Below are positions 1 to 7,980 of a stretch of 64,000 nucleotides of DNA, piece after piece. The notes beneath the pieces are model-generated. The model searched no databases and was not told the DNA's origin. It worked only from the letters and a program-made list of their open reading frames with translations. Within the stretch, counting starts at the first letter, position 1. Every line of letters starts with the position of its first letter. The translations under genes and the position numbers were made by a program. The DNA is taken from positions 1 to 64,000 of the forward strand of contig NZ_SOAZ01000012.1 in NCBI RefSeq assembly GCF_004364155.1. The letters are read 5' to 3'. The stretch is from Fonticella tunisiensis (GTDB lineage: Bacteria > Bacillota > Clostridia > Clostridiales > Caloramatoraceae).

Positions 1-70
1 CGGCCTTTTTCCCTTCCAAAATTTCAATAAAATAGAAAAAATCTAATTTCCTATAAAGAAAAAAGCTTTA

Positions 71-211
71 CTGGAAATTAGATGCGAAATCTCTGATGCT
101 CCTGTATCCAGTTCCTTCATTCTAAACTTCAAATTCATGATTAATATTTTTCGTATTATACTCAATACCAAGTTTATGATTTTCTCTAGCTACTTTAGGT
201 GTATCTGTCAT
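71..211 (-). pseudogene. possible transposase-like remnant
   Basis: Read on the minus strand from an ATG at 211, a 29-codon stretch begins MTDTPKVAREN and stops. The same frame then continues with a segment containing GYRSIRDFASNF before another stop. The GYRSI-type motif resembles the helix-turn-helix start of IS3-type OrfA proteins, but this is a weak visual resemblance. No intact element, terminal repeat or partner ORF is seen. The rest of 1-684 holds no convincing gene; a small GC-rich hairpin lies around 535-560 (aaggggttacccccctt). Confidence 0.2.
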
Positions 212-684
212 TTTCTAACTAATCTAGACATAAAGATACCTCAATTTAATAACTTTTATTTTTAATATTACTTTTAATGGAGATGATATGAACTCTCGTT
301 AACTGTGCTCTTTTCACTTCACATTGGTTATTTTATAGTTTCGAATTATATGAAGTTAATATTTTTTAAAACTTGCCTATGATAGAGACGATATTCACTT
401 TAATATGTAATACTTCTTAGTTAACCGTCCCTAGTACCTATCCCAAAGTCTTTGTTTCAACCTACTTCCTCTCTATCCTCGCAACGCACTCCACGTTGGT
501 TTTAGCTATAAATTGATAATATTGCGCAGAAAAATAAGGGGTTACCCCCCTTTACCCACTGTAACAACAGAAATTTGTTATTCACTTTTTTATGCGTAAT
601 ATCATATAACTGGTAGAATAACAAGAAAATAAAACTAGGTATTTTATAATATCCTATATTTATCACCATTATTTTCCATTTATA

Positions 685-1560
685 TTATTGTAACTCTTTA
701 CGTTTTTTATCATTAATAATTCTATGATACTCCTTTGATATTTTATAATTTGTGTTCAAAATACTATACAACATAGCTATTGGAATAATTAACACATAAA
801 AATTAGTAAAGTGAGTTTTATGGTAAACAAATCCTTGAAAGAAAAATAAAAAGGAGATTCCTGTTAATATTAGTATTGTTTCTAAAATTGTTAACTTTAA
901 ATATATGTTTTTCTTGTAATATAATTTATTCTTATAATCGTTTATTAAAATAAGACCAAAAATAATCGGAATTGAAAAAAGTATTATACTATTCCTATTA
1001 TCACTTTGTTTCAATATAGGCGGAATAATTATATACAAAATAATTATTAAAATAAACACTATAGATGCCAAAATTGAACACTTTATAATATTTTCTATAT
1101 GAGATTCATTAGACCTTTGTCCTATGATAACTCTAGAACCATATTTTATTCCATCTCTAATTGAAATTTTAGGATTTTCATCTTTATCAGCATTGAATGA
1201 TGAATATCTTTTGCAGTAAAGTGTCATAAAAAAAGTTAAAAGTCCCAAAGTCAACTGACTAATAAAAACATAAATGAAAATTGTAGATTTGATATTTAAA
1301 GTCGATAAATACCATCCTGCAATCAATGTTAACAAACTTATAATAACACTTGAGACAAAAACCCCCTTCACAAATCTTGATTTAAAGTCTGTTGTTCTAA
1401 TAATCTTGCTACACAAAAGTAACAAAATAGAATAAGTAAAATAATGGGACAAGCTCCATAGATCAATTATTCTTCCAAAATATGAAGATAACATACCAAA
1501 AATCAAACTATTTACATTTAATATCAATAAAGTAGCTATATACAAATTCCATTTTTTCAT
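685..1560 (-). CDS. polytopic membrane protein, candidate immunity/partner of GG-peptide A
   Basis: I do not recognise the family. The roughly 291-residue product is very hydrophobic, with about eight membrane segments and a Lys/Arg/Glu-rich C-terminus, and no signal peptide beyond the first segment. The ATG at 1560 is chosen because GGAGATTGATT sits just upstream; an ATT/ATG two codons earlier has no better site. It directly follows the double-glycine peptide gene at 1670-2089 in the same orientation, as the last gene of the cluster. By analogy with class II bacteriocin loci, where an immunity membrane protein follows the structural gene, it is inferred to protect the producer. It shares no obvious sequence with the other membrane partner at 2302-2910, consistent with peptide-specific roles. 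Nothing visible supports an enzymatic function. Confidence 0.6.
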   Translation of the reverse strand: MKKWNLYIATLLILNVNSLIFGMLSSYFGRIIDLWSLSHYFTYSILLLLCSKIIRTTDFKSRFVKGVFVSSVIISLLTLIAGWYLSTLNIKSTIFIYVFISQLTLGLLTFFMTLYCKRYSSFNADKDENPKISIRDGIKYGSRVIIGQRSNESHIENIIKCSILASIVFILIIILYIIIPPILKQSDNRNSIILFSIPIIFGLILINDYKNKLYYKKNIYLKLTILETILILTGISFLFFFQGFVYHKTHFTNFYVLIIPIAMLYSILNTNYKISKEYHRIINDKKRKELQ

Positions 1561-1669
1561 AATCAATCTCCTATGTTTAATTGTTATAACCGCAATGACT
1601 TCTTATCAATAATTCAAGACAGTCATTGCAGTTATAGTTAATTTCTACGCAATGTTGATTAGTAAAATA

Positions 1670-2089
1670 CTATTTTACAGAAGAATCTATTCCGTATGGT
1701 ATTCCCCACCTTGAATACTTTATTCCAATCTCAAGACCTTTACCTTGAATTAAGGCATCTGCAATATCATAACCTAATCCACTAATAGCAGCCAAACCTA
1801 TAATACCTAACACCCAACCTACTGGTCCTGAAAACGCTCCTAACCTAGCACTTATAGCTGCCCATCCTGCAGCTATTATACGATATACTTTCCATGTTCC
1901 TAATGCAACGAGTGTTGCCCCAACCGGATTGATTCCTGCCGCTAAAAATGTCCCTTTACAAAAACCCCAAAGAGTAGCATGTGAAATATAAACTCCCCCA
2001 TCTACATACTCCATTTCATCTCTGTCAATATCCACGAAGCTGCTTGGCAATTGCAATTCGTACTTTCTTTGCAATGCAAATGCACCCAT
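1670..2089 (-). CDS. double-glycine-leader bacteriocin-like peptide A (139 aa)
   Basis: The N-terminus is a textbook C39-processed leader: LQLPSSF at residues 12-18, EM at 25-26 and a Gly-Gly pair at 31-32, so cleavage after residue 32 would free a mature peptide of about 107 residues. The mature part starts VYISHATLW, is rich in Gly, Ala and Ile, and has hydrophobic stretches likely to insert in membranes; it contains one Cys. That is large for a class II bacteriocin (usually 30-60 residues). The leader is nearly identical to that of the peptide at 2907-3329 while the mature parts differ completely. The ATG has a good site (AAAGGAG). The upstream DNA is part of a 1240-bp-spaced duplication. 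Function as an antimicrobial or signalling peptide is inferred from the leader and neighbours only. Confidence 0.7.
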   Translation of the reverse strand: MGAFALQRKYELQLPSSFVDIDRDEMEYVDGGVYISHATLWGFCKGTFLAAGINPVGATLVALGTWKVYRIIAAGWAAISARLGAFSGPVGWVLGIIGLAAISGLGYDIADALIQGKGLEIGIKYSRWGIPYGIDSSVK

Positions 2090-2268
2090 GTTTAAATACT
2101 CCTTTCATTTAAATTATATATTATTAAAGGCATCTGCAGCTGCCTTTAATAACCAATTAATTAAATTTTATCCCTATTTGTTCCATGAAGTATTTCATAT
2201 AAGTTATTTTCTCGTACTTCACTCTTGTTTCAGTAACCATCCCTAGAGTAAGGTTTACTCTTTTGCCT
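2011..2268 (-). repeat. leader/adaptor-end duplication, copy A
   Basis: This segment matches 3251-3508 at a constant offset of 1240 bp with only a few differences. It carries, in minus-strand order, the last ~37 codons of the HlyD-type adaptor, the intergenic spacer with ribosome binding site, and the leader coding region of the GG-peptide. Similarity ends in the leader just before the Gly-Gly pair on one side and about 15 bp of deletion into the adaptor on the other. Confidence 0.85.
2157..2268 (-). pseudogene. 3'-end remnant of the HlyD adaptor gene
   Basis: On the minus strand this reads VNLTLGMVTETRVKYEKI and onward to a stop, identical to the end of the complete adaptor at 3397-4509 apart from the last residue (Asn for Asp). 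It has no start and no upstream adaptor sequence, so it is a by-product of the duplication that created the second leader. Confidence 0.8.
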
Positions 2269-2301
2269 TTTTATATGTTTTCTTTGATAACCATACAAAC
2301 A

Positions 2302-2910
2302 CTATAGGTTATTAATATTGTCTTTATTAACAATATTATATATCCACTTACCTAATAGCAAATATATGGTTATAACAAACATTAAATATATTATTCTTAA
2401 GAATAATATATTTTTTAAAAAGATAGCACGATACAGAACAAAAAAGGTAAATGTGGACAAAATAATCAATGGTAATGCTGTGAATATGAACCATTTTATT
2501 TTATATCCTTTTTTTGCTTCATAACAATTCTGCAAAACTTCACAATTACAATTTAATAGTTCAAATGGTTTATCTGCTTTAAATTTATTAACTTTTATAT
2601 TGATATTCTCAGCACTTTTTGTTTTAAATGATAGAATAGCATTATACGGTTTACCAAACATTTGATTATCACTTGTACCTGAAAGAAGCACTACAAACCA
2701 ATAAAATATCATTAAAAATATTCCTTTCTTATCTTCAAAAAGAAAATTTACAAATTTTATCGTTATAGTTTTCTCAAGATTATCTTCTAATTCTACAAAT
2801 ATACAATCTTTCTTATAATTGAGGGGTAATTCTTTACCGTTACAAGTAATAAGGCATTTATAATTATCCTTATAATATTTATTTTCAATCGATAATATCA
2901 TATTAATCAC
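2302..2910 (-). CDS. membrane protein, candidate immunity/partner of GG-peptide B
   Basis: I do not recognise this roughly 200-residue protein. It has a polar N-terminal part (about residues 1-65), one hydrophobic segment near 65-80, a second polar part, and two strong membrane segments near 140-190. The start is a GTG overlapping the stop of the preceding GG-peptide gene by four bases (an ATG lies three codons on), with no strong ribosome binding site, so translation is probably coupled. That coupling to the 140-aa GG-peptide argues for a dedicated partner, most simply an immunity protein. The composition is more AT-rich than the chromosomal genes further right. The alternative is an accessory protein for peptide maturation. 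Confidence 0.6.
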   Translation of the reverse strand: MINMILSIENKYYKDNYKCLITCNGKELPLNYKKDCIFVELEDNLEKTITIKFVNFLFEDKKGIFLMIFYWFVVLLSGTSDNQMFGKPYNAILSFKTKSAENINIKVNKFKADKPFELLNCNCEVLQNCYEAKKGYKIKWFIFTALPLIILSTFTFFVLYRAIFLKNILFLRIIYLMFVITIYLLLGKWIYNIVNKDNINNL

Positions 2911-3329
2911 AATACAATATTATTATTCACGGCTCCATCTGAAAAATAGTCAGCTGCAAATGCAACTATTCCACCTATGGATGTAAAACTACCGAGATTT
3001 GGGATTAAAAGATTTAGTAAAGAACTCCCCGTTATATTGAACAAAGCACTTCCGGCCGCTCCAACTGCCTTTGTGACAGCCCAGCCAATTATTCCACTTA
3101 ATTTACCAGCATATCTTTTTAATAATGAGATTGCAGCAGTTCTTCCCAAGTACTTTAGAGGTGCCATCGCCCATCCTAGTGGTGTAGCCAGTAATAATGC
3201 GTCTACTGGAATACTTACATACCATCTTGGAAACCCTCCCTCAATATATTCCATTTCATCTCTGTCAATATCCACGAAGCTGCTTGGCAATTGCAATTCG
3301 TACTTTCTTTGCAATGCAAATGCACCCAT
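2907..3329 (-). CDS. double-glycine-leader bacteriocin-like peptide B (140 aa)
   Basis: The first 28 residues are identical to those of peptide A, followed by IEGG at 29-32, so processing after Gly32 would leave a mature peptide of about 108 residues beginning FPRWYVS. The mature part is hydrophobic and Gly/Ala/Leu-rich with several Lys/Arg, without Cys, and ends in a short polar tail. The ATG is preceded by AAAGGAG. The gene lies between the adaptor gene (3397-4509) and a coupled membrane-protein gene. Known class II precursors use the same leader logic, with a C39 peptidase removing the leader during export. The length is unusual for that class. The mature sequence does not match any bacteriocin I know. 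Confidence 0.7.
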   Translation of the reverse strand: MGAFALQRKYELQLPSSFVDIDRDEMEYIEGGFPRWYVSIPVDALLLATPLGWAMAPLKYLGRTAAISLLKRYAGKLSGIIGWAVTKAVGAAGSALFNITGSSLLNLLIPNLGSFTSIGGIVAFAADYFSDGAVNNNIVL

Positions 3330-3508
3330 GTTTAAATACTCCTTTCATTTAAATTATATATTATTAAAGGCATCTGCAGCTACCTTTAATAACCAATTAA
3401 TCAAATTTTATCCCTATTTGTTCCATGAAGTATTTCATATAAGTTATTTTCTCGTACTTTACTCTTGTTTCAGTAACCATTCCTAGAGTAAGGTTTACCC
3501 TTTCACCT
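3251..3508 (-). repeat. leader/adaptor-end duplication, copy B
   Basis: Partner of 2011-2268 (offset 1240 bp). Here the adaptor part is still joined to an intact adaptor gene, so this is the likely parental copy. Confidence 0.85.
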
Positions 3509-4509
3509 TTTTTATCCGTAAGATATGTTTTCTCAGGTTTTACCTTTACCTTAAAATAAACATTCCCTTTTTCATTATCTATCGTGGCGTCTTCATCTAT
3601 GGATATAACCCTTCCCTTTAAAGTTCCATATTCGGCTTGGTTTAAGCCGCCTACTGCAAGGGATACTTCATCCCCCACATGTATTCTAGGTCTATCGCTG
3701 CTTGGTATAAGAGTTTCTACTATTATATCACCATCATTACTTGATATGGTGCCTATTAAACTTCCTCCTTGAAGTACTACGCCTTTTTTAAGAGATATAT
3801 TTAAGTGAACCTTTCCATTACTGGGAGCATAAAGCTTGTACTCTTCAGTTGATTGAGAAATAGATGCCTTTTGTATCTCCAGCTTACTTCTTTCCATTTC
3901 TAGCTGCTTTCTCTCATTAGTAAAGGATAGGATTATATCATAATATAACTGATCTTTTTTTATTTTTACCTGCTCCTTATTCTGTTTTATTTGTTCCTCC
4001 GTATAATTCTGTTTTTTAAGTGCTTCTTCATCTATGTTATACTCTTTTAGCTTTATATAGCTATTTACAAGTTTGTTGTAAAATTCTGCTTCATCTGCGT
4101 TTTTCTTATTAAAAGTATTTGTTCCTTTGGCTGCATCATTTTCTGCTCTCTTTAAAAGTTCAATTCTTTTATTCAAAACCTCAATCTGTCCCTCTATCTG
4201 TTGAAGCTGATATTTAGGCTCCGGAGAGTTAAACACTATGAGTAAATCCCCCTCTTTTACCTCTTTTCCTTCTTCAACATAAACCTCCTTAATTTCTCCT
4301 GATACCTTTGCCATTATGTTGCTCTTTTTTTCAGTGGTTATAATTCCTTGTCCTTTAACTACAAAGGTTTTAACAGATTTTGTACTCCACACAAGAAAAG
4401 CAATAACCAGTGCTAGAACAACTAAAATTATATACATCAAAAACCTTGGAGGATTTTTATCATAAAGAAGTCTACTATCCGTTATTTCATTTAAACTATA
4501 TACCTTCAA
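3397..4509 (-). CDS. HlyD-family secretion adaptor (membrane fusion protein)
   Basis: This 370-residue protein has a short cytoplasmic N-terminus, one membrane helix at about residues 24-44, then a biotinyl-lipoyl-like half (VSGEIKEVYVEEGKEVKEGD), a long Lys/Glu-rich coiled coil at about 90-215, the returning lipoyl half and a beta-barrel domain. That is the layout of the accessory proteins that work with C39-type ABC exporters in Gram-positive bacteriocin loci. The TTG at 4509 is chosen because AGGAGG lies nine bases upstream; the gene overlaps the end of the 165-aa gene by 14 bases. The gene appears intact although its exporter partner is broken. Its last 37 codons are duplicated at 2157-2268. 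Confidence 0.85.
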   Translation of the reverse strand: MKVYSLNEITDSRLLYDKNPPRFLMYIILVVLALVIAFLVWSTKSVKTFVVKGQGIITTEKKSNIMAKVSGEIKEVYVEEGKEVKEGDLLIVFNSPEPKYQLQQIEGQIEVLNKRIELLKRAENDAAKGTNTFNKKNADEAEFYNKLVNSYIKLKEYNIDEEALKKQNYTEEQIKQNKEQVKIKKDQLYYDIILSFTNERKQLEMERSKLEIQKASISQSTEEYKLYAPSNGKVHLNISLKKGVVLQGGSLIGTISSNDGDIIVETLIPSSDRPRIHVGDEVSLAVGGLNQAEYGTLKGRVISIDEDATIDNEKGNVYFKVKVKPEKTYLTDKKGERVNLTLGMVTETRVKYEKITYMKYFMEQIGIKFD

Positions 4510-4993
4510 GTGCTAAGTCCTCCTTTTGTACTTCCATAAATACATCCGCAACTATTTTATTTCCATTTTTATCAACAAATACAGTATAGCTATCACCTTT
4601 AAGCTTTATATCATTCTCAAAGGCGTGAAGCTGAAGCTTAGAATAAGCAAATTGAAGATTTTCTTCCTTTTCTGAAAATCTGGCAAATAGACAATTTGGA
4701 ACTCTTAACAGACTTTTAAACTCATAAGGCTCTTCAATATTATGTATAGGATTTTTAAGCTGTACCATTAGTTTCAAAATAATCTTAACTTGTCCACTTT
4801 CATCTGCCGATGCTGCTGAATAGTTTATCATAGGCCCAACTATGGAATTTCCCTTAGATTTTATATAGCTTTCCATCATATAAGCTATCTTATTTATATC
4901 CATAAACTCATTTTCTCTTACCTCTCTAATAAGTACATTGTTTAATTTTAGTGTCTTATTCTCCCTTAAAATTATCTTTTCACCTGTACTCAT
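4496..4993 (-). CDS. unrecognised 165-aa cytoplasmic protein of the peptide-export cluster
   Basis: No signal peptide or membrane segment is visible. The pattern of short beta-like segments, with LNNVLIREVRENE near the start and GNSIVGPMINYSAAS near residues 48-62, loosely recalls GyrI-like/DUF5085-type small-molecule-binding folds, but I cannot assign a family with confidence. The start codon lies inside the end of the exporter gene (14-bp overlap) and the stop overlaps the adaptor start, so it is translated as part of the export operon. A chaperone or regulatory role for the peptides is possible but unsupported beyond position. Confidence 0.55.
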   Translation of the reverse strand: MSTGEKIILRENKTLKLNNVLIREVRENEFMDINKIAYMMESYIKSKGNSIVGPMINYSAASADESGQVKIILKLMVQLKNPIHNIEEPYEFKSLLRVPNCLFARFSEKEENLQFAYSKLQLHAFENDIKLKGDSYTVFVDKNGNKIVADVFMEVQKEDLALEGI

Positions 4994-5509
4994 ATATATC
5001 GTTATCCCCCTCTTCTCCTGTTATACCTTCGTTATTTGCATATGCAATTTCTTCTTTTGCCTTATCTATTGAGGAATCTAACTCTCCAACCTGACTTATG
5101 TAAAGTTTATTGTAATAACCCTTTTTCTTTAAAAGTGTTTCATGATCTCCAACCTCAACTACTCTTCCCTTATCCATAACATATATAATGTCACAATTTC
5201 TAATAGTGGATAATCTATGGGCTATTATAAGCATGGTTAGATTCTTTCCCTTAACAAACAGGGTATCGTAAATCTTCGCCTCACTTATAAAGTCAAGGTT
5301 GCTTGTGGCTTCATCAAGAATTAAAAACTTGGATTTCTTAATTAAAGCCCTTGCAAGAGCAAGCCTTTGTCTCTCTCCTCCTGATAACCCTCCGCCAGCT
5401 TCATCCAGGAAGGTATCATACTTTGCTGGAAGTTTTTCTATAAAAGAGTTACAACCAGCAGCTTCACAGGCATCTTTTATTTCTTGATAGCTTGCACTAC
5501 CTTTATTAA
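4980..5509 (-). pseudogene. bacteriocin ABC exporter, 3' fragment (ATPase C-terminal half)
   Basis: Read on the minus strand from about 5509, the frame starts NKGSASYQEIKDACEAAGC and contains the signature LSGGERQRLALARAL, Walker B with FLILDEATSNLD and the H-loop IIAHRLSTIRNCD, ending in an acidic tail. No Walker A or Q-loop is present upstream. It is out of frame with the 5' part at 5477-6355, so only an internal ATG (5234) could start a very short product. Compared with a normal ~720-residue C39 exporter, roughly 300 residues are missing between the two parts. Confidence 0.8.
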
Positions 5510-6355
5510 CGACAGTGATATGGATGTAAGAACATTCTTAATAGTAAAGGCGTCACTAAACCTCGTTAATATATCCCCTACTTTCCTGGTTGTAAAAAAC
5601 TGCATGGGTAACTTATAGACATGCTTAAAGTAGCCTAAAAGTAGTGGAATATCTATTTTTTGAGATAGGTATAGAAGCATGTGCTGCCTTATGGATGATA
5701 GAATAATTTGTGTGACTCCTAAAACTAAAAATCCTATTACAAATATTTTAAGTTGATTTTTTAATCCATAGGGAAGTATCTCATCCATGAGTATTTTGTT
5801 AAAGAAGGATGAAGCTATGCCTAAAACTGTAAGTATTACTGAGGCTATAATGCTATAAATAAACAATGCCCTTTGAGGTAAAAGTAAACTTATAAATTTA
5901 GACAGCATACTGCCGCTTTTATTTTTTCCTGAAGAAAACTCATTGTTAGGAACCATTAGAAGAAAAATGCCATCAAAATTCTTAAAGAATTCATCTATCT
6001 CCTTCTTTTCTACTCCCTTTGCAGGATCTAAAATTATAACCTTGTCCTTTTTAACCCTATGTATAACTACAAAGTGGCTAAGGCCTTCATCCGTTATAAC
6101 ATGGGCAATTGCAGGTAAAGTGTATTTGCTCATAAAGCCCTGCTTGTCCACTCTAATAGCTCTTGTATCAAACCCCAGTCTTTTTGCACCATCCTCCAGT
6201 CCCTTTAAGGTTGTTCCCTTAATATCTGTTCCCAATATGTCTCGTAATTTTGTTATAGTAATTTCTTTTTTATAATACATACAGACTGTTGCAAGACATG
6301 CTGCCGCACAATCAGTCATGTCATGCTGTTTTACTAAATATTTTTTGTAGCTCAC
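5477..6355 (-). pseudogene. bacteriocin ABC exporter, 5' fragment (C39 peptidase plus partial membrane domain)
   Basis: The 292-residue frame begins with a GTG preceded by AAAGGGAG. Residues 1-135 form a C39 peptidase with the conserved Gln and Cys in VKQHDMTDCAAAC, the His in LSHFVVIH and Asp in ILDPAKG, so the leader-cutting site looks intact. From about 155 it runs into the ABC membrane domain (two or three helices and the FTTRKVGDILTRFSD coupling segment), then stops at 5477 just past a junction where the reading frame jumps to the ATPase end. The rest of the membrane domain and Walker A are absent. It is the first gene of the peptide-export operon. Either the exporter is dead, or the truncated peptidase works with a transporter encoded elsewhere; an assembly collapse is the third possibility. 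Confidence 0.8.
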
Positions 6356-6607
6356 ATCAATTCTCCCTTTATGACAAACATTTTTTGACTAAATGAAATT
6401 ATTACAGATATAAATTGATATTTTTTTAACATTTGTAATTATTATACATAAATATATTAAATTATGGCAACATTTTTCACTAGTAAAATTTCGACATTTT
6501 ACCATTATGGTAGAAAGATACTACTGATATGCCAAGCACCGGAGAAAATAGTTTTTTTAACCTCACTATTTGAGAATAATTAAAAAGAAAATTAGGAGAT
6601 GAATTAG

Positions 6608-6826
6608 ATGGCATTAACCCTTCAAATGGTCTTCTAAAATCAGCTTGGAAAGAACGTTTCAATTAGCATTCCTGAGGTTGGAGAGGGCCTAACCCCAGCT
6701 GAAATGAAGGCTCTCATGAAGCTTATAGTTTCCAGGAACATCTTCGGCAGCATCGGAGGAGATTTAGTTTGGCTTATGGAGGCAAACTAAATCTCCAGGG
6801 ATGTTCAGGAAGTTGCAGTAAGATAG
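6608..6826 (+). pseudogene. DUF2922-like small protein gene with two in-frame stops
   Basis: From an ATG at 6608 with GGAG upstream, 72 codons in one frame read MALTLQMVF-stop-NQLGKNVSISIPEVGEG, later LTPAEMKALMKLIVSRNIF, GGDLVWLMEAN-stop and ISRDVQEVAVR. This matches the DUF2922 pattern of small (about 70 aa) clostridial/bacillar proteins of unknown function, which usually sit beside a DUF1659 gene. The stops are TAA at 6635-6637 and 6788-6790. No DUF1659 partner is seen. The frame is otherwise intact, so decay looks recent. Confidence 0.65.
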
Positions 6827-6834
6827 TGGAGTGA

Positions 6835-7150
6835 GAAAGTGCCGGCTTGTATCTTAGAAATGTCAAACAGTTTTATTTCATCAAACCATTTGTTAGGAAG
6901 TGCCATATTGATAAGGAAAGATGCTGAATTTATCCATCTCAACATTGATATTTTCTCAAATTCTCCTTTATACCCAATTCTTCTAAGTTGCTTATGCAGG
7001 GCTTTCCAGGATTTTCAGTCCTTCATCTTCTTCATTCTAAGTCTTCTTCGTATCCATCCCATGATGTCCCTAAACCGTTGCCGATTATGCCCTTGCTTAC
7101 GGGTTGTCTTCCTGTTTATAAGGCGACAAGGCTTCTTTCAGCCTATCTGC
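6835..7150 (-). pseudogene. group II intron reverse transcriptase/maturase, C-terminal remnant
   Basis: On the minus strand one frame contains RFRDIMGWIRRRLRMKKMKD, a stop, then KSWKALHKQLRRIGYKG, KISMLRWINSAS and MALPNKWFDEIKLFDI. The WIRRRLRM, rW.nS and ALPNKWF blocks are typical of the C-terminal end of group II intron-encoded proteins. The catalytic YADD region is absent and one stop interrupts the frame, so only the tail of a dead intron ORF remains. A plus-strand open frame over the same bases is just its antisense shadow. Confidence 0.65.
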
Positions 7151-7174
7151 TCATCAAACATGCTGGGCGTACAT

Positions 7175-7209
7175 AAAAGGCACTATGATTTACAAATCAT
7201 AGTGCCTTT
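7175..7209 (-). terminator. intrinsic terminator of the amino-acid ABC operon
   Basis: A near-perfect stem pairs aaggcactatgatt with aatcatagtgcctt around a 4-base loop, followed on the minus strand by TTTT. It lies 20 bp past the ATPase stop codon. Confidence 0.85.
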
Positions 7210-7228
7210 GGTGAGCCTTCACCTATAA

Positions 7229-7966
7229 TCATATTTTCAAGGTGCGCTTCAGGAATTCTCTCGTACGTTCCTGTGTTGGATTGTTGAAGATTTGCTCAGG
7301 TGTTCCTTCTTCTACGATGACTCCCTTATCCATAAATACAACTCGGTCGGATACTTCCCTTGCAAATCCCATTTCATGGGTTACTACAAGCATTGTAAGT
7401 CCACTTTCAGCAAGTTCCTTCATAACTTTAAGAACTTCTCCCACCATCTCCGGGTCAAGGGCAGAAGTTGGTTCATCAAAAAGCATTACATCTGGCTCCA
7501 TGGAAAGTGCCCTGGCGATAGCTACACGTTGCTTTTGTCCGCCTGATAGCTGCTTTGGTTTTGCGTTAATATATTTATCCATTCCAACGACCTTCAAATA
7601 TTTCATGGCCACCTTTTCAGCCTCTTCTTTAGAGCGCTTTAGCACCTTCATTTGGCCTACTATACAGTTTCCTAAAACATCATGGTTATTAAACAGGTTA
7701 AACTGCTGAAACACCATGCCAAGCTTTGTACGGTATGCACGGGTGTCATGCTTGTCATCTAATATATTTTCTCCCTTATAGATGATTTGTCCACTGCTAG
7801 GTTTTTCTAATAGGTTAATACAGCGAAGAAGGGTTGATTTGCCGGATCCTGATGAGCCTATTATGCTAACTACCTCTCCTTTATTTACTGAAAAATCAAT
7901 GTCTCTTAAAACTTCATGATTTCCAAAGGATTTGCTTAAGTGCTGTACTTCAATTATTTTTTCCAT
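7229..7966 (-). CDS. amino-acid ABC transporter ATPase (probable lysine uptake)
   Basis: This 245-residue protein energises uptake with the permease and binding protein encoded just upstream. It has Walker A at residues 37-45 (GSSGSGKST), a Q-loop in MVFQQFNLF, the signature [15 protein letters not shown], Walker [13 protein letters not shown] and the switch His in VVTHEMGFA: the layout and length of the polar amino acid (GlnQ/HisP) family. The ATG is preceded by AGGAGG. It is the last gene of a three-gene operon ending in a strong terminator. The lysine riboswitch ahead of the operon, rather than the ATPase sequence, points to lysine as substrate. Confidence 0.92.
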   Translation of the reverse strand: MEKIIEVQHLSKSFGNHEVLRDIDFSVNKGEVVSIIGSSGSGKSTLLRCINLLEKPSSGQIIYKGENILDDKHDTRAYRTKLGMVFQQFNLFNNHDVLGNCIVGQMKVLKRSKEEAEKVAMKYLKVVGMDKYINAKPKQLSGGQKQRVAIARALSMEPDVMLFDEPTSALDPEMVGEVLKVMKELAESGLTMLVVTHEMGFAREVSDRVVFMDKGVIVEEGTPEQIFNNPTQERTREFLKRTLKI

Positions 7967-7980
7967 AATTCCACCCTCCT

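Noticed and set aside
2977-3486. 169-aa plus-strand open frame
   Set aside because: Lies antisense to the GG-peptide B gene and its leader; composition and lack of a ribosome binding site mark it as a shadow.
6480-6662. 60-aa minus-strand frame starting MKRSFQADF
   Set aside because: Antisense to the DUF2922-like pseudogene and without a ribosome binding site.
6839-7228. 129-aa plus-strand open frame
   Set aside because: Antisense to a minus-strand remnant with recognisable group II intron maturase motifs; the plus-strand product resembles nothing.
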